Positions 6,595 to 12,333 of a stretch of DNA of 12,333 nt are shown one piece after another (position 1 is the stretch's first letter; every line of letters begins with the position of its first letter). The stretch is taken from assembly GCA_045590955.1 (NCBI GenBank), contig JAZNSB010000045.1:1-12333 (forward strand), read 5' to 3'. This stretch comes from JAZNSB01 sp045590955 (GTDB lineage Bacteria; Pseudomonadota; Alphaproteobacteria; RF32; CAG-239). The position numbers were made by a program, and so were the translations under genes. The notes beneath the pieces were generated by a model that did not search any database, was not told the origin of the DNA, and was given only the letters and a program-made list of their open reading frames with translations.

Positions 6595-7515
6595 ATGGCT
6601 TTTTTAAAAAGATGTTTAATTAGTTTTGGTGCGCTGTTTTTCATTTTTTGGGGAGGAATGGGCACCCAAAGTCAAAGCACGGCCATACAAGGATTGGGCG
6701 CGCTTTGTTTATTGATTGGTCTATTGTTTGTATATATTTTTGCCAGAATGTTTTGGCGCGTTTTAGGCTGTTTGCCGTCTTTGATAATTTTTTCAGGAAT
6801 TGCACTGTTTATTTTGTATGCAATTGGTCTTTTTAATGATGGTGTAGATCAAATTCTTCCAAAAATACAAACACTAATAGGCCGAAACGCCGCGCAGACA
6901 CAAACGTCAGAAGACGATTCTGCAAATGCCCAAGAGGATAGTTCGCTTAAAAACATTGGGGGTTTAGATTCTGAGCTTGTTCAAAAAGAACAACAGCAGA
7001 AAAGACGGCAACATTCACAGCCGAAAAACCCGATGCAAAATCTGCCGGTCATAAGAGGTGTTGCAAGGGTTTTAAATGGTGACACCCTGATGTTTTCCGG
7101 AAAATACTTTAGGCTTTTTGGTATTGATGCGCCAGAACCAAACCAAAGCTGTCTTGATTATCGCGGACGCTCATATCACTGCGGAAAACAAGCTGCTCAG
7201 TGGCTAAAAGATTGGATAGACGGATACACGCTGGATTGCAAGGTTATGCAACAAGATAAAAGGGGCAACATGTTTGGCGTTTGTTCCTTGGGTGATTATG
7301 ATTTGGGAGCCGCTCTGGTTAATGCAGGATGGGCAATTGCGTATCTTGAGCAATCGGACACATATGCACCATATCAAATTCAAGCCCAACAAAACAAAAG
7401 AGGTCTTTGGTCAGGAGAGTTTTACGCTCCGAAAGATTGGAGAATGATGCAAAACAAAAAGGGAAGCATTAAAATAATTAAAAAAGAAAAGAAAAAGAAG
7501 GGTGGGCTTTGGTAA
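6595..7515 (+). CDS. Membrane-anchored SNase-like (thermonuclease family) protein
   Basis: This 306-residue protein has three hydrophobic segments in the first 80 residues (about 8-24, 33-50, 60-80), a Gln/Ser/Asp-rich linker (about 85-147), a staphylococcal-nuclease-like domain (about 150-285) and a Lys-rich tail. Positive-inside reasoning puts the nuclease domain in the periplasm, which fits four cysteines (186, 196, 215, 230) that could form disulfides. Calcium and catalytic positions are present: Asp163 (NGDT), Arg173, Asp178 and Glu181 in FRLFGIDAPE, equivalent to nuclease Asp21, Arg35, Asp40 and Glu43. The usual DxYGR motif reads DKRGN, so the position of catalytic Arg87 is Asn225. Activity may therefore be reduced, or supplied by Arg223. 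AGAGGA precedes the ATG. The 82-base gap upstream is AT-rich, shows no terminator and has only a weak promoter candidate (TTGATT 6542, TTAAAT 6564). Confidence 0.85.
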   Translation: MAFLKRCLISFGALFFIFWGGMGTQSQSTAIQGLGALCLLIGLLFVYIFARMFWRVLGCLPSLIIFSGIALFILYAIGLFNDGVDQILPKIQTLIGRNAAQTQTSEDDSANAQEDSSLKNIGGLDSELVQKEQQQKRRQHSQPKNPMQNLPVIRGVARVLNGDTLMFSGKYFRLFGIDAPEPNQSCLDYRGRSYHCGKQAAQWLKDWIDGYTLDCKVMQQDKRGNMFGVCSLGDYDLGAALVNAGWAIAYLEQSDTYAPYQIQAQQNKRGLWSGEFYAPKDWRMMQNKKGSIKIIKKEKKKKGGLW

Positions 7516-7973
7516 AAACACAGACATACTTATCTGATTCGGAAGATTCTACCAAAAAACTTGCAAAAAAAATTTCTTTATTAGCAAAGAGAGGCGACGT
7601 TTTTGCTTTGTATGGAACGCTTGGTGTTGGAAAAAGCGTATTTGCCAGAGAGTTTGTAAAAACACTGACGTCGGAAACAGATGTTCCCAGCCCGACATTT
7701 ACAATTGTTCAAATGTATGAAGCCCAAGACTTTGATATTTATCATTTTGATATGTATAGGCTTAAATCACCGGAAGAGGTTTTTGAGCTTAATTTTGAAG
7801 AGGCTGTAAGCGAGAGTGTTTGCTTAATAGAGTGGCCTGAAAAAATCGGTAGTTATATTCCCTCAAAAACCATAAAGGTTTTTATTAAACACAAAGAAGG
7901 CGGCAGGGAAATATGCTTTGAATTTGCCACACAAGAACAAGAAATGCGTTTTTTACCGGCTTGGGAGGTTTAG
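7509..7973 (+). CDS. tsaE: tRNA threonylcarbamoyladenosine biosynthesis ATPase TsaE
   Basis: TsaE is the P-loop ATPase that works with TsaB and TsaD to form t6A at position 37 of ANN-decoding tRNAs. The 154-residue protein has Walker A GTLGVGKS (36-43; many homologues have Thr in place of the final Ser) and the family blocks SPTFTIVQMYE, HFDMYRL and LIEWPEK, in order. The start is a TTG at 7509, overlapping the 3' end of the nuclease gene by 7 bases. The next in-frame ATG falls after the P-loop and would destroy the enzyme. A GA-rich stretch ending AAGGG (about 7495-7502) can act as ribosome-binding site. The following gene begins directly after its stop codon. Length and motifs are typical, so I am confident in the function. 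Confidence 0.93.
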   Translation: MVKTQTYLSDSEDSTKKLAKKISLLAKRGDVFALYGTLGVGKSVFAREFVKTLTSETDVPSPTFTIVQMYEAQDFDIYHFDMYRLKSPEEVFELNFEEAVSESVCLIEWPEKIGSYIPSKTIKVFIKHKEGGREICFEFATQEQEMRFLPAWEV

Positions 7974-8387
7974 TTGCAAAATATCCACGCATCATGCTTT
8001 GAATTCAAAAAAAGAGGTGTTATTTTAAGAGGGGATTCCGGAAGTGGAAAGTCAGATGTTTTACTAAGAGCCATTATGGGTTATGGTGCAAAACTTATTT
8101 CTGATGATAGAACAGATGTTTGTATTAAAAAAAGCACTTTAATTGCTTCATCTCCAAAAAACATAGCCGGCAAAATAGAGGTTAGGGGTGTTGGAATAAA
8201 AACCATACCTTACAAAAAGAATACAAAAGTTTGCCTTGTTGTAGATTTATTTACGGATATTTTGCAACAAGAACGTATGCCGGAAGAATGTTTTTGCCAA
8301 ATAGAGGGCGTTTATATAAAAAACATAAAATTATATTCAAGAGAGAGTTCGGTAGTAGATAAAATAATAAGTGAGTTGATTTATTGA
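7974..8387 (+). CDS. hprK: HPr kinase/phosphorylase, short alphaproteobacterial form
   Basis: HprK phosphorylates a serine of the phosphocarrier HPr and can reverse the reaction, linking carbon or nitrogen status to gene control. The 137-residue protein has only the C-terminal catalytic domain and lacks the N-terminal domain of Gram-positive HprK, which is the usual alphaproteobacterial form. Visible features are IHASC at 4-8, Walker A GDSGSGKS (20-27), the ISDD acidic block with the candidate catalytic aspartate near residue 43, and the signature EVRGVGI. The start is TTG at 7974, the first codon after the tsaE stop, with a strong GGGAGG at 7963-7968 inside the end of tsaE. Its usual PTS neighbours (HPr, EIIA, a two-component pair) are not in the window. 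It is placed among tsaE and mlaEF instead. Confidence 0.88.
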   Translation: MQNIHASCFEFKKRGVILRGDSGSGKSDVLLRAIMGYGAKLISDDRTDVCIKKSTLIASSPKNIAGKIEVRGVGIKTIPYKKNTKVCLVVDLFTDILQQERMPEECFCQIEGVYIKNIKLYSRESSVVDKIISELIY

Positions 8388-8390
8388 TTG

Positions 8391-8415
8391 TTTTTGCCTA
8401 AAATATCGGCAAAAA
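8391..8415 (+). other. Stem-loop between hprK and mlaE
   Basis: TTTTTGCC (8391-8398) and GGCAAAAA (8408-8415) form a perfect 8-bp stem with a nine-base loop. The 3' arm ends at the purine-rich ribosome-binding site of mlaE (about 8413-8421). With no T-run after it, it is not a plus-strand terminator. It may tune mlaE translation or mRNA processing. The structure is seen; the role is inference. Confidence 0.4.
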
Positions 8416-8426
8416 GAGGAGAGGGT

Positions 8427-9215
8427 ATGGTAAAGTTTATTGAAAAATTTTTCAGAAGCATGGGGCGTCCGCTGGTAAACTTTGTTTTAAGGCTGGGTGA
8501 CCTGACGGTTTTTGTTTATACGGCATTGTTAAATTGTTTTAAGCGCCCTTTTTATGTTAAATTATTGCTTAAACAAATGTCGGATATCGGCTTTTATTCA
8601 TTGCCGGTTGTTGGCTTGACCACAATTTTTGCCGGAATGGTGATAGCGGTTCAAAGTTACACAGGTTTTGCCTCTTTTGGTGCAGAAAGCATGGTGGCTT
8701 CGGTTGTTCTTGTTTCTGTAACCAGAGAACTTGCGCCTGTTTTGTCTGCGTTGATGGTTGCTGGCAGGGTAGGTGCGGCAATGGCAGCAGAAATCGGTAC
8801 AATGAGGGTTTCTGAGCAAATAGATGCACTGGTAACCTTATCAACCAATCCCTTTAAGTATTTAATCACCCCAAGAGTTTTAGCATCAATAATTGTTTTG
8901 CCGTTGTTGGTTTTTGTCGGGGATGTTATTGGAATTTTTGGCGGTTATATTGTGGGTGTTTATAAATTTGGTTTTAATCCTGCAAACTATATTAATTCTA
9001 CGCTTGAATATTTAAAGGCCATAGACATTGTCTCAGGTCTAACAAAAGCGGCGGTCTTTGGTCTTATTATCGCCATCATGGGCTGTTATAACGGATATAA
9101 ATCAAGAGGCGGCGCCCAAGGGGTGGGAGCGGCCACCACAAATGCGGTTGTTTCTGCCTCCATACTAATTTTGATTTTCAATTACATTATCACAGAAATG
9201 TTTTTTGCAAAGTGA
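8427..9215 (+). CDS. mlaE: MlaE-family phospholipid ABC transporter permease
   Basis: MlaE is the inner-membrane permease of the Mla system, which moves phospholipids between the inner and outer membranes. I choose the ATG at 8427, giving 262 residues, because AGAGGAGAG lies directly before it. The frame stays open to a TTG at 8388, but that adds 13 residues and its surroundings form a hairpin. The protein starts with an amphipathic N-terminal helix, then about five strongly hydrophobic segments. Family hallmarks are the segment GLTTIFAGMVIAVQSY, VTRELAPVLSALMVAGRVGA, and the EQIDAL motif (130-135) followed by a NPFKYLITPR stretch, which docks on the ATPase. The mlaF start lies 7 bases after its stop codon. 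No MlaD substrate-binding protein gene follows in the window. Confidence 0.93.
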   Translation: MVKFIEKFFRSMGRPLVNFVLRLGDLTVFVYTALLNCFKRPFYVKLLLKQMSDIGFYSLPVVGLTTIFAGMVIAVQSYTGFASFGAESMVASVVLVSVTRELAPVLSALMVAGRVGAAMAAEIGTMRVSEQIDALVTLSTNPFKYLITPRVLASIIVLPLLVFVGDVIGIFGGYIVGVYKFGFNPANYINSTLEYLKAIDIVSGLTKAAVFGLIIAIMGCYNGYKSRGGAQGVGAATTNAVVSASILILIFNYIITEMFFAK

Positions 9216-9221
9216 GCTAAC

Positions 9222-9980
9222 ATGGAAAAAATAAAAATTACAAACCTGCACAAATCTTTTGGAAAAAAAGCTGTATTAAAGGGTGTTGATTTAGCAATTA
9301 AGCAAGGGGAGTCCTTGGTTGTTATTGGGGGCTCCGGAACCGGAAAATCTGTGTTAATTAAGTGCATACAGGGTCTGGTAGCTCCTGATGAGGGCTCAAT
9401 CAAAATTGATGAAACAGAGGTTGTTGGTTTAACGGAAAAAGAAAAAGAAGAAATACACTCTAAGATGGGGGTTTTATTCCAAGGGGCGGCACTTTTTGAT
9501 AGCTTGTCAGTGTGGGAAAACGTTTCTTTCAGGCAGCTTGAAAACAGAGGTCTTTCAAAAAAGAAGGCCAAAGCCAAGGCTGTTGAAATTTTAAAACAGG
9601 TTGGTCTTTCCAAAGATGTTGCAGACTTGTCTCCTTCAGAGTTGTCTGGGGGAATGCAAAAAAGAGTGGGGTTGGCAAGGGCTATTGCCGGCAAACCAGA
9701 AATAATGTTTTTTGATGAGCCCACAACAGGGTTAGACCCTATTATGTCAGATGTTATCAATGATCTTATAGTAACATCTGTAAAAAAACTTGGTGCAACA
9801 GCCATAACCATTACACACGACATAAATTCCGTAAGAAAAATAGCAGACAGAGTTGCAATGTTATATGGTGGTCAAATTGTATGGCAGGGTAGCGTAAAAG
9901 AAATGGAGAGTACAAAAAATCCATATGTAAAACAGTTTATAAACGGAAGCTCTCAAGGGCCCATATCTGTGGAGGTATAA
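9222..9980 (+). CDS. mlaF: MlaF-family phospholipid ABC transporter ATP-binding protein
   Basis: MlaF is the ATPase partner of MlaE. The 252-residue protein has a complete nucleotide-binding domain: Walker A GGSGTGKS (36-43), a Q-loop region VLFQGAALFDSLSVWENV-like in character (GALFDSL type typical of MlaF), the ABC signature LSGGMQ (141-146), Walker B with FFDEP (Asp165, Glu166), the D-loop GLDP and the H-loop histidine His199. All catalytic residues are present. The Shine-Dalgarno upstream of the ATG is weak, so translation may be coupled to mlaE, which ends 6 bases earlier. The end of the gene holds a strong GGAGGT used by radA. Confidence 0.94.
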   Translation: MEKIKITNLHKSFGKKAVLKGVDLAIKQGESLVVIGGSGTGKSVLIKCIQGLVAPDEGSIKIDETEVVGLTEKEKEEIHSKMGVLFQGAALFDSLSVWENVSFRQLENRGLSKKKAKAKAVEILKQVGLSKDVADLSPSELSGGMQKRVGLARAIAGKPEIMFFDEPTTGLDPIMSDVINDLIVTSVKKLGATAITITHDINSVRKIADRVAMLYGGQIVWQGSVKEMESTKNPYVKQFINGSSQGPISVEV

Positions 9981-11351
9981 ATGGCAAAAAACACAACGCT
10001 TTTTGTTTGTCAACATTGTGGTAGCACATATTCTAAATGGCAGGGCAAGTGTGATTCTTGCGGTGAGTGGAATTGTATTATAGAAGAGCATTCTGCTCAG
10101 GGTGGTTTTTCAAACTTCAACAAAAAACGCAAAGGAACCCCTATTGAAATGTGTTCCCTTAGCGGCACACAAGAACAAACACAAAGGTTAACGTCCGGTA
10201 TTAAAGAGTTTGATCGTGTATGCGGAGGGGGTCTTGTTGAGGGGTCAGTAATTTTAGTTGGCGGAGATCCTGGAATTGGAAAGTCTACCATTTTGTTGCA
10301 AACTTGTGCCAGCGTGGCATCTTCAGATAAAAATAATGAGGTTTTTTATTTTTCCGGAGAAGAGGCAATAGACCAAGTTAGAATTAGAGCCAAAAGGCTG
10401 GGGCTGGATAATTCGCCAGTAAAATTAGCAAGCGCCACAGATATAAAAGATATCTTGGCAACGGTCGCCAAAAGCAGAGCCAAGATAGTTGTAATAGATT
10501 CCATCCAAACCATGTATTTAGAAGAAGTTGAATCTGCCCCCGGCACCGTTAACCAAGTTAGAGCATGCGCATACGAGTTAATCAAGCAGGCAAAAAAACA
10601 AGGTTTTGTGCTGTTTTTGGTTGGCCACGTAACAAAACAAGGAATGTTGGCCGGCCCCAGGGTTTTAGAACATATGGTTGATACGGTTTTGTATTTTGAA
10701 GGAGAAAGGGGGCATCATTTTAGGATTTTAAGAGCGGTAAAAAACCGCTACGGAGCAACAGACGAAATTGGTGTTTTTGAAATGCAAGACAAGGGGTTGG
10801 TAGAAGTTGAAAACCCATCCGCATTATTTTTGGCAGAAAGACAAGGTAACGTTTCCGGTTCGTGTGTTTTTGCCGGCATTGAAGGTTCAAGACCTGTTTT
10901 AGTAGAAATACAAGCGCTGGTAAGCCCCAGCGGCTACTCTACCCCAAAAAGAGCCGTTGTGGGATGGGATTCTAATCGCTTAGCAATGGTTTTGGCTGTA
11001 TTGGAGGCAAGATGCGGAATGAGCTTAAGTTCATCAGATGTATATCTTAACATTGCTGGCGGGTTAAGAATTTCTGAACCGGCAGCGGATCTTGCTGTGG
11101 CAATGGCTGTTATATCATCTTTGATGAACAAACCATTACCGCCGGATATGGTTGTTTTTGGTGAAATAGGTTTGTCCGGAGAGGTTAGAAATGTGGCACA
11201 GGTAAGTTTGCGCCTAAAAGAGGCTGGCAAGCTTGGTTTTAGTAGTTGCATTATTCCTCAACGCAGATCAAAAGATGCTAAGAGCTATAACACAACCCTG
11301 AATATTCACGAAATCGGCAATGTTCAAAAACTAAATAATTTATTTAACTAG
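9981..11351 (+). CDS. radA: DNA repair protein RadA (Sms)
   Basis: RadA is a RecA-like ATPase that helps process and branch-migrate recombination intermediates. The 456-residue protein has the full architecture: an N-terminal C4 zinc finger (Cys10, Cys13, Cys24, Cys27), a RecA-like core with Walker A GDPGIGKS (95-102), the RadA signature KNRYG at 254-258 (usually KNRFG; Tyr for Phe is conservative), and a C-terminal Lon-protease-like domain with NIAGGLRISEPAADLAVA and a GLSGEVRNV block. The length is typical. The start is the ATG immediately after the mlaF stop, with GGAGGT four bases before it. cvpA follows after 7 bases, an order common in alphaproteobacteria. Confidence 0.96.
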   Translation: MAKNTTLFVCQHCGSTYSKWQGKCDSCGEWNCIIEEHSAQGGFSNFNKKRKGTPIEMCSLSGTQEQTQRLTSGIKEFDRVCGGGLVEGSVILVGGDPGIGKSTILLQTCASVASSDKNNEVFYFSGEEAIDQVRIRAKRLGLDNSPVKLASATDIKDILATVAKSRAKIVVIDSIQTMYLEEVESAPGTVNQVRACAYELIKQAKKQGFVLFLVGHVTKQGMLAGPRVLEHMVDTVLYFEGERGHHFRILRAVKNRYGATDEIGVFEMQDKGLVEVENPSALFLAERQGNVSGSCVFAGIEGSRPVLVEIQALVSPSGYSTPKRAVVGWDSNRLAMVLAVLEARCGMSLSSSDVYLNIAGGLRISEPAADLAVAMAVISSLMNKPLPPDMVVFGEIGLSGEVRNVAQVSLRLKEAGKLGFSSCIIPQRRSKDAKSYNTTLNIHEIGNVQKLNNLFN

Positions 11352-11358
11352 GTGAAAA

Positions 11359-12084
11359 ATGAACGCACTAAACAATCTTGATATTTTTATTTTGATAATC
11401 ATTGTCATATCAGCTCTTATAGCCTTAAACAGAGGTTTTATAAGGGAGGTTATGTCTATTTTGGGGTGGATATTGGTTTGTTTTGCCGTAATTTTTGTTG
11501 GTCCGGTTTGTAAGCCTTTTGTCATGAAATATGTAGCTTCTGAAAAGCTTGCAACCTGTTTAACTGCAGGGTGCATTGTTATAACATTTTTGTTTGCGTG
11601 GTCGTTTTTCAGCAACAAGGTAGAAAGCCAAATAAAAACCTCAAAACTGGGCAATATAGATAAATTGCTTGGATTTGTTTTTGGTATAATAAGAGCCTTT
11701 TTGATTGTTGTTTTATTTAATATTCTTGTGTCTTGGATTATTCCTGCAGAAAGCTTGTCTGGTGCATTTAAAGATTCAAAATACTTTAATGTGGCAGGGG
11801 AGTTTGCAAAACCAATAGAAAAGCTAATTCCTAAAAATGTATTAAAAGAATTGGCTTTAAAAGATGATAAAAGTCAAAACAATGAAGAAAAAGACAACGA
11901 AGTCTCAGAAAAAGGAGAACCGTTATCAGATTCTCTGTTTGAGCAATTAGCGCAACCGATTGTTAAGAAAAAAGGAATAAGCACAGAAGACATTGAAGAT
12001 ATCAAAAACGCTGATGAATTTGAGGGATATAAAGATTCGGAAAGAGATAATCTTGACCGCCTTATAGAAAGCTCTGCAGATTAG
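11359..12084 (+). CDS. cvpA: CvpA-family membrane protein
   Basis: The protein is 241 residues with four predicted membrane segments (about 7-23, 31-51, 64-84, 103-128). It has the family motif RGFIREV (25-31) and the later block DKLLGFVFGIIRAF (101-114). The C-terminal third is hydrophilic and acidic, ending with a YKDSERDNLDRLI motif I associate with alphaproteobacterial members. In E. coli, CvpA is needed for colicin V production. In other bacteria it is linked to envelope homeostasis; its biochemical role is unclear. AGGTG overlapping the radA stop serves as ribosome-binding site. Its TAG stop overlaps the TAA stop of the converging rppH gene. purF, its frequent downstream neighbour, is absent. 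Confidence 0.92.
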   Translation: MNALNNLDIFILIIIVISALIALNRGFIREVMSILGWILVCFAVIFVGPVCKPFVMKYVASEKLATCLTAGCIVITFLFAWSFFSNKVESQIKTSKLGNIDKLLGFVFGIIRAFLIVVLFNILVSWIIPAESLSGAFKDSKYFNVAGEFAKPIEKLIPKNVLKELALKDDKSQNNEEKDNEVSEKGEPLSDSLFEQLAQPIVKKKGISTEDIEDIKNADEFEGYKDSERDNLDRLIESSAD

Positions 12085-12333
12085 TCGGCAATAATAAAAT
12101 CTTCAATTAAAGAAGAAAACTTGCGCACTACAGATTTATAAACTCGTTTTTTAAAATATACAATTTTTTGTGGTGCAGAAACAATGTCTGTCCATTGCCA
12201 ATCTATAAATTCCGGTATTTTAGTTTGTAGATTTATTTCTTCTTCTTGGCCATAAAAATAGAACAACAGCCAGTGCATTTTTTGCCCCTCATATAACGGT
12301 TTTCTATTTTTAAGTTTTTCTAATATATTCTTT
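12081..12333 (-). CDS. rppH: RNA pyrophosphohydrolase RppH (NudH), C-terminal part
   Basis: RppH is a Nudix hydrolase that removes pyrophosphate from the 5' end of mRNAs and so triggers decay. Only the C-terminal 83 residues lie in the window; the frame is open to the window edge, where the start and Nudix box are missing. An internal ATG at 12278 should not be taken as the start, because the codons before it (reading KPLYEGQK) match the family segment ahead of it. Recognisable blocks are EGQKMHWLLFYFYG, EINLQT, PEFIDWQW, and VYFKKRVYKSVVRKF, all in the order seen in E. coli RppH. The stop codon TAA (12083-12081) interlocks with the cvpA stop. This is the only minus-strand gene seen. Confidence 0.9.
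   Translation of the reverse strand, partial: KNILEKLKNRKPLYEGQKMHWLLFYFYGQEEEINLQTKIPEFIDWQWTDIVSAPQKIVYFKKRVYKSVVRKFSSLIEDFIIAD

Noticed and set aside
8388..8426. TTG start 39 bases upstream for MlaE
   Set aside because: This region is a hairpin with no ribosome-binding site of its own; the ATG at 8427 has a strong one and gives typical family length.
9182..9823. Minus-strand frame of 213 codons inside mlaF
   Set aside because: It is fully antisense to a clear ABC ATPase with all motifs, is Ser/Pro/Thr-rich as expected for a shadow frame, and has no family resemblance.
1..12333. CRISPR arrays, tRNA or rRNA genes, insertion sequences, phage genes, toxin-antitoxin pairs
   Set aside because: No repeat-spacer pattern, terminal inverted repeats, transposase or recombinase motifs, or recognisable structured RNA gene was seen by eye on either strand.

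Overview
The window looks like chromosomal housekeeping DNA from a low-GC member of the Alphaproteobacteria. The evidence is the gene order mnmE / mnmG / rsmG / parA / parB, a short HPr kinase consisting only of the catalytic domain, a CvpA with the alphaproteobacterial-type acidic tail, and a four-cysteine nuclease of a type I associate with that class. A small ferredoxin:thioredoxin-reductase-like iron-sulfur protein hints at an anaerobic or microaerobic lifestyle. The lineage and lifestyle are inferences; no rRNA or marker phylogeny is available here.

Layout. All complete genes are on the plus strand. Positions 16-1347 encode MnmE (tRNA wobble-uridine modification GTPase). Positions 1348-1880 hold a self-contained insert: a near-consensus sigma70-type promoter, an unrecognised 127-residue cysteine-rich protein, and a strong intrinsic terminator. 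Positions 1934-3775 encode MnmG, the partner of MnmE, followed by a second strong terminator. A near-consensus promoter at 3839-3867 then starts the rsmG-parA-parB-FTR-like operon. Two parS centromere sites (ParB-binding palindromes) lie inside coding DNA, one near the 3' end of mnmG and one near the 5' end of rsmG. Both are read in the same frame, so each encodes Val-Ser-Arg-Glu-Thr.

After an 82-base AT-rich gap with no visible terminator comes a tightly packed run: a membrane-anchored SNase-type nuclease, tsaE, hprK, mlaE, mlaF, radA and cvpA (6595-12084). Stops and starts touch or overlap, and two genes start with TTG. The window ends with the C-terminal part of a minus-strand gene, rppH, whose stop codon interlocks with that of cvpA.

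How the genes work together. MnmE and MnmG, TsaE, and RsmG form a translation-fidelity theme (tRNA U34 modification, t6A synthesis, 16S rRNA methylation). ParA, ParB and parS form the chromosome segregation system. MlaE and MlaF are the inner-membrane core of a phospholipid transporter. RadA acts in recombination repair. The least explained items are the orphan cassette between mnmE and mnmG, the FTR-like protein in the parAB operon, and the apparent loss of one catalytic arginine in the nuclease. I see no strong evidence of an entirely new multi-gene system, mobile element, CRISPR array or RNA gene.
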